Shown one piece after another: positions 24,324 to 33,159 of a stretch of DNA of 64,000 nt. Source of the DNA: CBDESM01 sp965242485 (GTDB lineage Bacteria > Chloroflexota > Dehalococcoidia > Bin125); the NCBI GenBank assembly GCA_965242485.1, contig CBDESM010000003.1, positions 2,542,001 to 2,606,000 of the forward strand, given 5' to 3'. The position numbers and the translations under genes were made by a program. Each line of letters opens with the position of its first letter. Position 1 is the first letter of the stretch. Below the pieces are notes generated by a model that saw nothing but the letters and a program-made list of their open reading frames with translations, made no database searches and was not told the origin of the DNA.

Positions 24324-24980
24324 TCAGCTGAACGCGCCCGTCGCCGCCAGAATCCCCACAACCACGCCCGTCACCGCGATCACCAAGCCCGCCAAGCCGA
24401 ACCCCACCCGATGTATCGCTGAATGGAGCCGCGCGTAGTTGGCCTCCCCCTCCGCCCGCAACGCCGCCATCTCGCCCCGCAACTCCGCAATTTGCCCCTC
24501 CAACCCCGCAATCTGGGTCTGCACCCCCGAGAAGCGCCGCTCATTTTCCGTCTCCAGCTCGGTGAAGCGCCGCTCTATCTCGGTGAACCGCTGCCCGGTC
24601 TCCTTCTCCAGCTCGGTGAAGCGCCGCTCGGTCTCCGTCTCTAGCTTGGTGAAGCGCTGCCCCATCTCTGTCTGCAAGTCGGTGATGCGCCGTTCCGTCT
24701 GAGTGGCCAAGTCCGCGATCTCGGTCCGGATCTGCGAGGCGATCTCGCGGATGGTCGACTCGATGACTTGGAACTGGTTCTCGTTCTTCTCGTCGTGGGC
24801 GTCGATGCGGCCGTTGAGCAACCCGGCTGAGTGCGCGACCTGCTCCATCGCTTTCGCGACAGCCTCCTCCACCGCCTCATCGCGCACCGCCACGGCCACG
24901 CCCAAGATCGCGTCGGCCAGCTCTTCGTCGCATCCGCCTGCGACCAGCCGCTCTCGGTGCTCCGCTGTCGGCATCACCAT
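24324..24980 (-). CDS. Coiled-coil protein with C-terminal membrane anchor
   Basis: About 219 residues from the ATG at 24980 (other in-frame starts: 24974 and 24989). A short N-terminal part (EHRERLVAGGCDEELADAIL) leads into a long coiled coil built on a repeating unit RRFTELETE / QRFTEIE (roughly residues 100-165). A single C-terminal transmembrane helix follows (VGFGLAGLVIAVTGVVVGIL). The layout recalls DUF1640-type proteins. It resembles, at larger size, the three small tandem proteins at 48349-49248 and the one at 31836-32093. The function is unknown. The low-complexity repeats in the coiled coil suggest length variation by slippage or unequal crossing over. Confidence 0.75.
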   Translation of the reverse strand: MVMPTAEHRERLVAGGCDEELADAILGVAVAVRDEAVEEAVAKAMEQVAHSAGLLNGRIDAHDEKNENQFQVIESTIREIASQIRTEIADLATQTERRITDLQTEMGQRFTKLETETERRFTELEKETGQRFTEIERRFTELETENERRFSGVQTQIAGLEGQIAELRGEMAALRAEGEANYARLHSAIHRVGFGLAGLVIAVTGVVVGILAATGAFS

Positions 24981-25174
24981 GCCGCCCATCTTAGCCCACA
25001 CGCAGCGCGGCTGCCCGTCGCCTGCACGAGCCAAAGCTCGCCGGCTGCGAGGGGACGGCTGCAGACCTCATCGGGAATCGGGACCGCGCCCCTGCGTTGG
25101 CCAAATCCAGCGCGAGGAGCTGCGCGGTGCTGGCTCCGTCGGCTAGCCTCTGGTGCGAAGAGGGAGGCAGGACA

Positions 25175-26128
25175 ATGCCAACCATCGAGACCTTGCGCGG
25201 GGCGCTGGATACGGCGGAGCTGGGGCGGACGCTGATCCACGAGCACATCGCGATCCGCACGCCGGGGATCGCGGAGAACTGGCCCGACCTGTGGGACGAG
25301 GCGGCCTGCGTCGCCGGGGCGCAGGACAAGCTGGGGCAGCTCTGGGAGCGTGGCGTGCGCACCGTCGTCGACCTCTCGACCGCCGACCTCGGGCGCGACA
25401 TGGATTACCTGCAGAAGGTCGCGGCGGTGACGGACATCAACGTGGTGCTCTGCACGGGCATCTACTGGATCCGCTCGAATTTCTGGCGCAACCGCCCGCA
25501 GGAGCTGCTGACCGAGGTGTTCGTGCGCGAGATCGAGGAGGGCATTGCGGGCACGGGGATCAAGGCCGGGATCATCAAGTTGGCGTCGGACGAGCAGGGC
25601 GGCGGGGTCGACCGTTACAACGAGAAGTGCCTGCGGGCGGGCGCGCAGGCGCACCGGCGGACGGGCGTGCCGATCGCGACGCACAACGGCCCGCCGACGC
25701 TGGGCGCGGAGCAGCAGCGCGTGTTCAAAGAGGAGGGCTGCGACCTCTCGCGGATCGTGATCGGGCACGTCGGCGATACCGACGACACGGGCTACCTGAA
25801 GACGCTGATGGACGCGGGCTCGTACGTTGGGATGGACCGCTTCGGGCTGGACAACATGCTGCCGTTCGAGAAGCGCTGCGACACGGTGGCGGCGCTCTGC
25901 CGCGACGGCTACGCCGAGAAGATCCTGCTGGCGCACGACGCGTCCTGCTGCCTGGACTGGATTCCCGACCCGAAGGCGTGGTCGGAGATCGTGCCGAACT
26001 GGCACTTCAACCACATCCCGGACGACGTGATTCCGGGCCTGCTCGAACGCGGCGTGACGGAGGAGCAGATCGACCTGATGCTGGTCGGCAATCCGCGCGC
26101 GCTGTTCGAGAAGCAGGGCGCGTACTAG
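25175..26128 (+). CDS. Phosphotriesterase-family metal-dependent hydrolase
   Basis: The ATG at 25175 follows AGGGAGG and gives 317 residues. The binuclear-metal amidohydrolase motifs are in order: HEH in TLIHEHIAIRTPG, the carbamylated-lysine segment KAGIIKLASDEQ, ATHNG, IVIGHVGDTDD and the final Asp in LLAHDASCC. The family includes phosphotriesterases, lactonases and uncharacterised resiniferatoxin-binding-type proteins, so the true substrate is open; lactone or ester hydrolysis is the usual guess. No signal peptide is seen. The next gene begins with GTG immediately after its TAG (26126-26129), so the two are translationally coupled. Confidence 0.92.
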   Translation: MPTIETLRGALDTAELGRTLIHEHIAIRTPGIAENWPDLWDEAACVAGAQDKLGQLWERGVRTVVDLSTADLGRDMDYLQKVAAVTDINVVLCTGIYWIRSNFWRNRPQELLTEVFVREIEEGIAGTGIKAGIIKLASDEQGGGVDRYNEKCLRAGAQAHRRTGVPIATHNGPPTLGAEQQRVFKEEGCDLSRIVIGHVGDTDDTGYLKTLMDAGSYVGMDRFGLDNMLPFEKRCDTVAALCRDGYAEKILLAHDASCCLDWIPDPKAWSEIVPNWHFNHIPDDVIPGLLERGVTEEQIDLMLVGNPRALFEKQGAY

Positions 26129-27838
26129 GTGGAACCCACGCCGGCGGAGCTGCTCGCGGCGGCGCGGAGAGGCTTGGCGGCTGCGCCGGCGGAGCCGTCA
26201 TCGGCGCCCGAGGGGCCGTTCGCCGCCCGCGTCTGCATCTGGCGCGACGGCGTCGAGCAGGCGGCCGGCGAGGCTTCGGCGAGGGACGCGCTCTCGGCGG
26301 TTGAGGCGGCGGCCGCGCTGACCGAGGCGCTCGATGCCGAGGGCGCGACGCTCTGGGTCGAGGCGATGGCCGAGATCGAACCGATCCAGCCCGACGGGTT
26401 GAGCGGGCTGATGCACGCGGCGATGCCGGGCTTCCACGGGCTGCGGCTGCGCGACGGGGAACAGGCCGCGGTCGGCTGGCCGTCAGATGCGCTGCGCGAG
26501 CCGGGGCGCGGCGCTGCTTGGGCGAAACGCTTGAACCGCGAGGTGCGCCCGCCCGGCGCACGGCTGGCCAAGAGCACGACGGTCGAGCGTTTCACGACGG
26601 TCGAGGCGGTCGGGCCGGTCGAGCCTGCCGAGGACGAGGGCGATCCTCCGCGCCGGATTGCCGGCTTCCGCGTCGTCGAGCAGGAAGAAGTGCTGCCCGA
26701 CCGGCTGGCCGGCGCCGCGCTGCAAGCCGCAGCGTGGCTCTTCCGCCACCAGCGCGATGACGGCCTCTTCGCCTACGAGTACAACCCACCGACGCGCGGC
26801 TGGAGCAATGCCGACAATCTGGTGCGGCAAGCCGGCTGCGCTTGGGCAGCCGCGTTCGTCGCGCGGCTGACGCGGGACCGCAATACGCTCCACGCCGCGG
26901 GCCGCGCGGTCACCTGCATCGCCGAGCAGCACCTCCGCCGCGATGGGCCGGGACGGCTCTTCTACCTGGCCGACTCCGATGCGCCGCGGCTGGGCGCGAT
27001 CCCGCTGTTCGTCCTCGCCGCGCTCGAGCTGGAGGGAATGGCGACGATGGATCGGGAGATCGTCCGCCAGCTCACCGCGACGATGCTCGCCGTCCAAGAA
27101 CCGTCGGGACGCTTCGGAACGACCGCGCGCGGCCTTGAGTTGGAAGGTTCGGAAACGTATTACGCCGGCCAGCTCGCGCTCGCATTGGCGCGCTTGCATG
27201 CATCCCCAATCTTCGGCAAGCCGCGCCAGCGAATCGCCGATGCAGTCAATCGAGCGCTCGCCCATTACAGCGAACGCTGGCAGGAAGAAGCAGAGCGTGA
27301 CCTCAGCTTCACGACCTGGATGATCCAAGCCTGCAACGCTTGGCACGTGCAGACGCCAAACGAACAGATCGAACAGTACGCATACCAAATGGCCGACTGG
27401 GCAATCCAGTACCAGCACCCGCAGCCCGATCCGCCCCCCGCAAGGCCCGCAACAGACGAAGAAACCGCACAACCCGGCCTCACCACCGACCTAGAAGCGG
27501 CAACAGGCCGCCAACACCCCCTCTGGCAAGGCTCCTACCAAGGCACCCCCGGCATCGGCACCGCCGCCTACACCGAAGGTATAGCCGCCGCCCTAGCCAT
27601 CGCCCAACGAACAGAAAACACCGAGCGGACCGCCAGATACGAACAATCAACCAAAACCGCCGCTAGATTTCTCCTCCAGCTCCAACAATCGCCCCAAGAC
27701 GCCCAACTCTCAACCAACCCCGACCACATAGGCGCCCCCCAAAGCGCCCTCCACCGCCAAACCCTAAGATGCGACAACGCCCAGCATTTCCTGATGTCCC
27801 TGCTGGCGACAAGGGCGTTGTGCTGGCCAGACGAGTAG
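26129..27838 (+). CDS. Alpha/alpha-barrel-like protein of unknown function
   Basis: The GTG at 26129 abuts the upstream stop codon and gives 569 residues. The N-terminal ~150 residues (FAARVCIWRDGVEQAAGEAS) look like a small alpha/beta domain. From about residue 190 the protein has repeated helix pairs and glycine turns typical of (alpha/alpha)n toroids: LQAAAWLFRHQRDDGLFAYE, QAGCAWAAAFVARL, MLAVQEPSGRF and LQGSYQGTPGIG-like segments. Such folds occur in terpene cyclases, glycosidases and epimerases. No catalytic signature was identified. Codon use shifts toward A-ending and CCN/AAC-type codons over the last ~150 codons. It is probably functionally linked to the hydrolase, given the zero-base spacing. 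Confidence 0.7.
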   Translation: MEPTPAELLAAARRGLAAAPAEPSSAPEGPFAARVCIWRDGVEQAAGEASARDALSAVEAAAALTEALDAEGATLWVEAMAEIEPIQPDGLSGLMHAAMPGFHGLRLRDGEQAAVGWPSDALREPGRGAAWAKRLNREVRPPGARLAKSTTVERFTTVEAVGPVEPAEDEGDPPRRIAGFRVVEQEEVLPDRLAGAALQAAAWLFRHQRDDGLFAYEYNPPTRGWSNADNLVRQAGCAWAAAFVARLTRDRNTLHAAGRAVTCIAEQHLRRDGPGRLFYLADSDAPRLGAIPLFVLAALELEGMATMDREIVRQLTATMLAVQEPSGRFGTTARGLELEGSETYYAGQLALALARLHASPIFGKPRQRIADAVNRALAHYSERWQEEAERDLSFTTWMIQACNAWHVQTPNEQIEQYAYQMADWAIQYQHPQPDPPPARPATDEETAQPGLTTDLEAATGRQHPLWQGSYQGTPGIGTAAYTEGIAAALAIAQRTENTERTARYEQSTKTAARFLLQLQQSPQDAQLSTNPDHIGAPQSALHRQTLRCDNAQHFLMSLLATRALCWPDE

Positions 27839-27861
27839 CCAATGGTTTATGTTTCGCAATT

Positions 27862-28488
27862 TTATTGAAACACCCGTCCCATCCATTGGATATATCTTTG
27901 CGCCAAATCAACATTCGCAGATAGCAATTCTCTTTCAATGGCAGGACCAGGCAAGCCTGGCCGCTCTTGAACCGCAAGCCATGAATATATTTCTGCCCGT
28001 AGCTGCTTGTTTTTTGCGAAACGCTGATCCGTCTTTGTCACTTCCTGTATATATCTCTCCGCTAAAGGCCAAAGCGAATCAGATTCTGGCATCATCTCGC
28101 GGAGCAAATCTTCAAGCTCGCCACTTCGGTGGTTATCCGGCATCATCCAAACGCCGATGGTCTTCGGTTTCTTTCCGTCGACGCAAACGCCATTGGGTGA
28201 TTGGTCTCCGAGCGTAATGTTTGCAAGTCGCAATTGTCCCTTCATCTCAGCCCAGCGTTGATGCGGATCATCGTCCGCGTCAACGACAAAACCAACATGT
28301 GTTCGCCCGGGCACATCAATTTCCGCCTCGATTCGCTCCAGCAGCTGCCCGACACCACCAGCAGACTCGATCGTAAACGGCGGATCATCGCCACCATGCG
28401 CACGACGCCAAAGGTGAAGCGATACTGAAAGATCGCTGTCTCCTTCCACGAGCAATAGCCGAGCGGGCGGGAGATTATCGTCAACCAT
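27862..28488 (-). CDS. TOPRIM-like DUF3226-type protein, partner of the AAA ATPase
   Basis: The 208-residue protein starts with LLLVEGDSDLSVSLHLW, matching the glutamate motif of TOPRIM folds (VEGxxD). FVVDADDDPHQRW follows, matching the second D-x-D motif, and then GVWMMPDNHRSGELEDLL, all of which fit DUF3226-like proteins. The gene begins four bases after the ATPase stop codon, so the pair is one operon. An ATPase paired with a separate TOPRIM nuclease is the layout of PARIS (AriA/AriB) and of split OLD-type anti-phage systems. The lower G+C than flanking genes supports acquisition. I infer that this is the toxic nuclease subunit; activity is not demonstrable from sequence alone. Confidence 0.8.
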   Translation of the reverse strand: MVDDNLPPARLLLVEGDSDLSVSLHLWRRAHGGDDPPFTIESAGGVGQLLERIEAEIDVPGRTHVGFVVDADDDPHQRWAEMKGQLRLANITLGDQSPNGVCVDGKKPKTIGVWMMPDNHRSGELEDLLREMMPESDSLWPLAERYIQEVTKTDQRFAKNKQLRAEIYSWLAVQERPGLPGPAIERELLSANVDLAQRYIQWMGRVFQ

Positions 28489-28492
28489 GATA

Positions 28493-29620
28493 CTACCGGA
28501 CTTCGATCCGATATCTGGCCGCAGCCATGAGTTTCTCCTCTCGATATTGCACAGCTCTTAACGCATCACCTTCTCGATCAAGTCGATAAAGGAAGGCCCT
28601 GCATGCAGTATCCTCTGTTGCCACCGATGCAAACCAGTGGACGGAATCCCAGCTATGAGTCGTTGCGATTATTTGTACCTGATATTCTCGGGCGAGGCGA
28701 AATAGCAGTGCCCAGAATGCTTTTAGGATACTGTAATGCATTCCGTTCTCAATCTCATCAATCAAGATTAGGCCACCACTAGACGCTGAGATCGCTAGCG
28801 CAATACCGAAGAATCGCGTCGCACCATCCCCGAGCGACCTTAAAGGCACAGGGGCGTCTGCATCTTTTTGCCGTACGATGATGTAGCGACCAATTCCATC
28901 CCGGCTAGACTGTCCATCAGAGACGAGGGCGGCTCTTTCAATGTCCACTTGCAGGGTGATCTTCAGTGCTTCAATTATCGTATCTTCAGCAGGTGAAAGA
29001 GCAATGTTGTCCCATAATTTTGCTATGTCATGGTTCTTCATCAGATCAGGCCCAATCGACTCACATGGTATCGCCTTTTCATTCCAATCTAGATTCGCCG
29101 TTCGAGATCCGTCAACATGAAAAACAAGCTGACCTGCCTGAACCGGTACTGAGTGATGGCCTGCCTCTCCTGTCACGATATATGGCATTTCCCGCTCCCC
29201 ATTTCGAAATCGTATTCGAAGCGCCTCTCGACTCGCATTTGTCCATCGCGCCCGCTCTTCAACACCCCCGGGGCCGACTTGCTCGATCCATAGGGGATCG
29301 CTACCATCTCTGTTATCCACTGAAATCTCAGCTCGAAGAGGCTCCGATGTTTTGTTGAATAAAGATCGCCAAGCAAAAGGGGCAATGCCCCGTTCGCCGT
29401 CCAATCCCATTCGTTCTAATTCGTTACGATCCACCAGTAAGCGATGAAATGTTGAATAGTCGCCACGTGATGCATATATGCGAATCGCATCTAGAATTGT
29501 CGTTTTGCCCACTCCATTCTTCCCTACGAGCAGTGTGACACGGCCGAATTTCGGAATCTCAAGCTCGTCGATCCCGCGGAAGTTCTTGATGGTGAGGTTG
29601 GGGATGTGGAGGTCGCTCAT
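28493..29620 (-). CDS. AAA (AAA_15/21, OLD-like) ATPase
   Basis: The 375-residue SMC/ABC-type ATPase has an N-terminal LTIKNFRGIDELEIP and Walker A VGKNGVGKTTILDAI near residue 32. A signature-like block LRSLGDGATRFFGIALAIS follows, then Walker B GLILIDEIENGMH near 290, and a switch histidine in QIIATTHSWDSV. No nuclease domain is fused; the TOPRIM part is the next gene, four bases downstream. In OLD and PARIS-type defences such an ATPase senses a phage trigger and controls the nuclease. G+C is about 50%, well below the flanking metabolic genes. It lies directly after nnr on the same strand with a 15-base gap, but probably arrived separately. Confidence 0.88.
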   Translation of the reverse strand: MSDLHIPNLTIKNFRGIDELEIPKFGRVTLLVGKNGVGKTTILDAIRIYASRGDYSTFHRLLVDRNELERMGLDGERGIAPFAWRSLFNKTSEPLRAEISVDNRDGSDPLWIEQVGPGGVEERARWTNASREALRIRFRNGEREMPYIVTGEAGHHSVPVQAGQLVFHVDGSRTANLDWNEKAIPCESIGPDLMKNHDIAKLWDNIALSPAEDTIIEALKITLQVDIERAALVSDGQSSRDGIGRYIIVRQKDADAPVPLRSLGDGATRFFGIALAISASSGGLILIDEIENGMHYSILKAFWALLFRLAREYQVQIIATTHSWDSVHWFASVATEDTACRAFLYRLDREGDALRAVQYREEKLMAAARYRIEVR

Positions 29621-29635
29621 GGTGGTGGCATTCTA

Positions 29636-31321
29636 TCACGGTTGACCGCCGAAGAGGGATTCGAGGCCGCCGCTGGGGATTGGGGTGCCTTCGGACCCGG
29701 CGAAGGGGAGGGTTGGGGGGTCTATGGGTTCTTCGCCGGAGAGGGAGCGGAGGGCTAGGGGGAGGTCGTTGCGGATGTCGGTGGCGGTTGCGCCGTGGGT
29801 GCCTTGGCGGCGGGCGCTGCGGCGGCCGGCTTCGGCGTGGAGGTAGACGGCTAGTTGGGCGGCGTCGAAGGGAGATGCGCCTTGGGCCAGGAGGGCGCCG
29901 ATTGCGCCGGTGAGGACATCGCCGGTGCCGGCGGTGGCCAGGGCGGGTTCGGCGGCTTGGCTGACGGCGGCGCGGCCGTCGGGGGCGGCGATGACGGTGT
30001 TCGCGCCCTTGAGGACGACGGTGGCGTTCCAATCGGCGGCGCGGTCGCGGGCGAGCGTGAGGCGTTGGGCTTGCAGCTCCTCCGTAGCGATGCCGGTGAG
30101 GCGCGACATTTCGCCGGGGTGCGGCGTGAGGATCAGGTTGGGATCGGGGGGTGCGTAGGTGTTCCAATCGGGGCGGCGCGAGAGATGGTTGAGCGCGTCG
30201 GCGTCGACGATGATGCCGTTGAGTCGGGCGGACCCGATGCGGGAAAGGACGAAGTGGGTGGCACCGATGTGGGAGAACAAGGCCGCGACGAATTCGCCCG
30301 TCGCGTCGGAGCCGCCGAGTCCGCAGCCGATAGCGAGCGCGTCGGCTGCATCGAGCGCTTCGAGCACGAGCGGCGCGGCGGATGGGCCGATTGCGCCGGG
30401 GTGATCGGCATCGGGCAGCGGGAGCAGCGTGACTTCGGGCATCGCGCCGGTAAGTTGGTAGATGAAGCTCGCGGGGGCGGCGAGGGTGACGAGTCCCGCG
30501 CCGGCGCGGTAGGCGGCGGAGGCGGCGAGCACGGCCGCGCCGGGGTAGTTGGCCGAGCCGGCGACGACGAGCAGGGTGCCGGCGGTGCCTTTGTGCGCGT
30601 CGGGCTGGCGCGCGGGCAGGAGGGCCTTCATCGCGCGGCGCTCGATCACGTCGGTGCGGATGTCGTCGTCCAAGCCGGCGGGCACGCCGATCTCGATCGT
30701 TTGCACGTCGCCGGCGGCGCTCGCGCCGGGCTGCACGTAGAGGCCGACTTTGGCCGCGTGGAAGGTCACCGTTTCGTCGGCGGCGACGGCGAGCGGGTCG
30801 AGCCTGCCGCTGTCGGCGTCGAGGCCCGTGGGTAGGTCCACCGCGATCAGCTTGGGCGGGACGGTGCGGTCGCGGATGGCGGCGAGGCGGGTCATGATCT
30901 CGGCGAGGTCGCCCTCGATCGGGCGGTTCGATCCGGTGCCGAGCAGTGCGTCGATGATCGCTTCGGAGCCTTGCAGGACGGCTTCGAGCGCCTCGAAATT
31001 CTCGTCTTCGGCGACGGAGCCGCAGGCGACGCCGGCGTCGATGACGCGCTGCCACTGCTCGTCGTCGCGGGGGCGGAGGGCGTAGCAGCGGACCTGCGCG
31101 CCCCATTCGCGGAGGTGTCGGGCGGCGACGAGGCCGTCGCCGCCGTTGTTGCCGGGGCCGACGAGGACGCAGATGCGGCGGTCTTCGAGCGAGCCGAGCT
31201 GCATCCAGAGCTCCTGCGCGACGGCGAGGCCGGCGTTTTCCATCAGGGTCGACTTGGGGACGCCGGCCGCTTCGGCGCGGTCTTCGATCATGCGCATTTC
31301 GGCGGCGGTTACAAGTTTCAT
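29636..31321 (-). CDS. nnr: Bifunctional NAD(P)HX epimerase/dehydratase
   Basis: The 561-residue Nnr protein repairs hydrated NAD(P)H. The N-terminal epimerase (YjeF_N) domain shows MKLVTAAEMRMIEDRA, ENAGLAVAQEL, VGPGNNGGDGLVAARHL and LIAVDLPTGLDADSG. The C-terminal ADP-dependent dehydratase (carbohydrate-kinase-like) shows HKGTAGTLLVVAGSANYPGA, LILTPHPGEMSRL, VVLKGANTVI and the catalytic TAGTGDVLTGAIGALLAQG. A GGAG lies upstream of the ATG at 31321. The acpS stop codon is 17 bases upstream on the same strand, a pairing common in bacteria. The last ~40 residues (proline/glycine-rich) are not part of the known fold. Confidence 0.95.
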   Translation of the reverse strand: MKLVTAAEMRMIEDRAEAAGVPKSTLMENAGLAVAQELWMQLGSLEDRRICVLVGPGNNGGDGLVAARHLREWGAQVRCYALRPRDDEQWQRVIDAGVACGSVAEDENFEALEAVLQGSEAIIDALLGTGSNRPIEGDLAEIMTRLAAIRDRTVPPKLIAVDLPTGLDADSGRLDPLAVAADETVTFHAAKVGLYVQPGASAAGDVQTIEIGVPAGLDDDIRTDVIERRAMKALLPARQPDAHKGTAGTLLVVAGSANYPGAAVLAASAAYRAGAGLVTLAAPASFIYQLTGAMPEVTLLPLPDADHPGAIGPSAAPLVLEALDAADALAIGCGLGGSDATGEFVAALFSHIGATHFVLSRIGSARLNGIIVDADALNHLSRRPDWNTYAPPDPNLILTPHPGEMSRLTGIATEELQAQRLTLARDRAADWNATVVLKGANTVIAAPDGRAAVSQAAEPALATAGTGDVLTGAIGALLAQGASPFDAAQLAVYLHAEAGRRSARRQGTHGATATDIRNDLPLALRSLSGEEPIDPPTLPFAGSEGTPIPSGGLESLFGGQP

Positions 31322-31338
31322 CGCGGGCTCCGTTGCAG

Positions 31339-31722
31339 CTACCGCGCCGGCTGGCCGACGGCGAAGGCGCAGACCATCGTTTTTTCGTGGGTCATCGAAA
31401 CTTCGATGCGGTCGAGTCCGATTTGGCGCATGCGCCGCAGCGCGCCGCCGTGGAGGATGGCGACGGGCTTGCCGCGGGCGTTGGCGAGGATCTCGATTTC
31501 GCGCCACTTGACGCCGCGGACGCCGGTGCCGAGCGCCTTCATCACCGCTTCCTTGGCGGCGAAGCGGGCCGCGAGCTCGGGTGCGCGGCCGCGGCAGTAG
31601 TCGGCCTCGCGCTCGGTGAAGACGCGGCGCGGGAAGCGCTCCGGGTGCCGTTCGAGCACCCGCTCGAAGCGGTCGAGCAGGAGCAGGTCGACGCCGCAGG
31701 CCAAGTCGCCGGAGAAAGGCAT
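31339..31722 (-). CDS. acpS: Holo-[acyl-carrier-protein] synthase
   Basis: The 127-residue AcpS transfers 4'-phosphopantetheine from CoA to acyl carrier protein. The motifs are GVDLLLLDRFERVL at the N-terminus (metal-binding Asp), VFTEREADYC, and the signature ARFAAKEAVMKALGTG followed by VKWREIEIL. The length is normal. It is followed closely by nnr (17 bases) and is divergent from the small membrane-protein gene at 31836, leaving a 113-base promoter region. It fits the fatty-acid role of fabF elsewhere in the window. Confidence 0.94.
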   Translation of the reverse strand: MPFSGDLACGVDLLLLDRFERVLERHPERFPRRVFTEREADYCRGRAPELAARFAAKEAVMKALGTGVRGVKWREIEILANARGKPVAILHGGALRRMRQIGLDRIEVSMTHEKTMVCAFAVGQPAR

Positions 31723-31835
31723 GCGCAGAGTCTATCCCGTGCGTCGGCGGGCTCCCGCGCGCAGAGATATCTTCAAGGTCCGCGCCTTGGATGCGCTGTA
31801 TCCTGTCGGTACCGGGAGCAGGGAAGGGGCATGCC

Positions 31836-32093
31836 GTGACTACGCAGACATTCCGGCTCCGGGGGGTGCTCGTGCAGGAGGCGGGTTGGGAGGACGAGGC
31901 GGCCGATTCGTTCGTCTCGGCGCTCGACGAGGCGTTCGCGCATCTCGCTACGAAGGATGATCTGCGGGTCGCGCGAGCGGAGATGACCGCGGTTCTCACG
32001 ACGGAGATGTGGAAGATTCTCGCGATTGGGCTGGGGATCGGCTTCGCGATGCTCACGCTCGCAACCGGGATCATCATCGCTGTGCTGGGCTGA
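31836..32093 (+). CDS. Small membrane-anchored protein
   Basis: The GTG at 31836 follows GGGAAGGGG at good spacing and gives 85 residues. The N-terminal part has FRLRGVLVQEAGWEDEAADS, then LATKDDLRVARAEMT, a short coiled-coil-like stretch typical of DUF1640-type proteins. A single C-terminal transmembrane helix follows (ILAIGLGIGFAMLTLATGII). It is a member of the same broad class as the proteins at 24324-24980 and 48349-49248. The next gene starts three bases after its stop and has a similar LR-x-x-x-x-x-E-x-GW-x-x-EA opening, so the two may be related by duplication. The function is unknown. Confidence 0.65.
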   Translation: MTTQTFRLRGVLVQEAGWEDEAADSFVSALDEAFAHLATKDDLRVARAEMTAVLTTEMWKILAIGLGIGFAMLTLATGIIIAVLG

Positions 32094-32096
32094 CCG

Positions 32097-32402
32097 ATGC
32101 GATGGCCGCTTCACCGCGCTGAACGGGAAGAGCCGCCGCAGTCCGGGCTCGAGGGGCGCGAGCCGTTCGATCAACTGCGCCTGTTCTACATCTTGCGCGA
32201 TGAAGTCGGCTGGAGCGCTGAGGCATCTCGCGCGCTGACGGAGGCGCTCGCGCAGCGGCCTTGGGACACGCTGGCGATCCGCGACATCCTCGTGCTGCAC
32301 GGGGGCTTCAGCGAGGAGACGGCGCACGCCTTCATCTACGACGGGTTCGGCATCAAGCGCCCGGATGCGGTTGAGGCGCTGCTGGGCGGCGAGGCTCACT
32401 GA
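32097..32402 (+). CDS. Small hypothetical protein coupled to the membrane protein
   Basis: The 101-residue soluble protein has an N-terminal FDQLRLFYILRDEVGWSAEA, then LTEALAQRPWDTLAIRDILV and a C-terminal GGFSEETAHAFIYDGFGIKR. It starts three bases after the preceding gene. The segment L-R-x-x-x-x-x-x-E-V-G-W-x-x-E-A echoes the neighbour's LRGVLVQEAGWEDEA, suggesting common descent of that module. The last seven bases overlap the convergent PHP gene. No known family is recognised. Coding is supported by frame length, spacing and codon bias. Confidence 0.6.
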   Translation: MRWPLHRAEREEPPQSGLEGREPFDQLRLFYILRDEVGWSAEASRALTEALAQRPWDTLAIRDILVLHGGFSEETAHAFIYDGFGIKRPDAVEALLGGEAH

Positions 32403-33151
32403 CGCTTGGCGGATGCGCGGCGGCGCCTGAGGGCGGCGGCGGGGGTGCTGGTCATGCCTCGGAGCGGCTGGGCGAGGATGCGGCGAAGGCCGACTTCGCG
32501 CCAGGGAGGGAGGCCGATCAGGTCGGCTTGCGTTTTGCCAGATGCCAGCGCGGCGCGGAGGGCTTCGGGGCCGCTGCCCTTGTAGCCGGTGGCGGACGCG
32601 CCGACATGCTCGGCGAAGTGCGCGTCGCTGCCTCCCGTTTCGGGCAGGTGCCAGCGTTCGCGGTTGAGTTGGAGGACGAGATCGCGGTGCCAGCGCGCGG
32701 TCGGATGGGGATTGGCGGTCTCCAGCGCGAGCACGGCGTTGCCGCCGGCGAGCTCTGGCGCGAGGTCGCGGAGCAGCCGGTCGATGGCGCGTGCGCCGAG
32801 GCTGGGCGGGAACCAAGCGAGCGGGTGGGCGATGACGGCGACGCCGCCTTGGCGCCAGATCGCGGAAACGGTGTCGGGCGCGGAGCGCAGCATCGGGATA
32901 GGCCGGTCCAGCCAGAGGCCGAGGATATGGCCGCCGCGCGAGGTGATTTCGGAGCCGACGATCACGTTCACGGGCGAGCCCGAACGCTCGGCCGCCTCCC
33001 GCGCGGAGAAACCGCCGGCCACGTCGTCGTGCTCCGTGATGGCGATGCAGTCGAGTCCGCGGAATTCCGCCGCCCGCAAGATCGCCTCCGCGTCGTCCAG
33101 CCCATCGGAAGCACGTGTGTGGATTTGCAGGTCGGCTGACGAGTACGGCAT
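32396..33151 (-). CDS. PHP-domain phosphoesterase-like protein
   Basis: The 251-residue PHP protein has metal-binding motifs ADLQIHTRASDG (the usual HxH reads QxH), AITEHDDV, VGSEITSRGGHILGLWL, VIAHPLAW and GGSDAHFAEHVG. PHP domains hydrolyse phosphoesters, for example histidinol phosphate or oligonucleotide ends, using two or three metals. The first His of HxH is Gln here; I recall DLQxH in other PHP proteins, so activity is not excluded. The C-terminal ~40 residues are basic and outside the domain. It lies nine bases downstream of the DUF262 gene stop on the same strand and overlaps the convergent small gene by seven bases. Confidence 0.85.
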   Translation of the reverse strand: MPYSSADLQIHTRASDGLDDAEAILRAAEFRGLDCIAITEHDDVAGGFSAREAAERSGSPVNVIVGSEITSRGGHILGLWLDRPIPMLRSAPDTVSAIWRQGGVAVIAHPLAWFPPSLGARAIDRLLRDLAPELAGGNAVLALETANPHPTARWHRDLVLQLNRERWHLPETGGSDAHFAEHVGASATGYKGSGPEALRAALASGKTQADLIGLPPWREVGLRRILAQPLRGMTSTPAAALRRRRASAKRQ

Positions 33152-33159
33152 GGGGGCGA

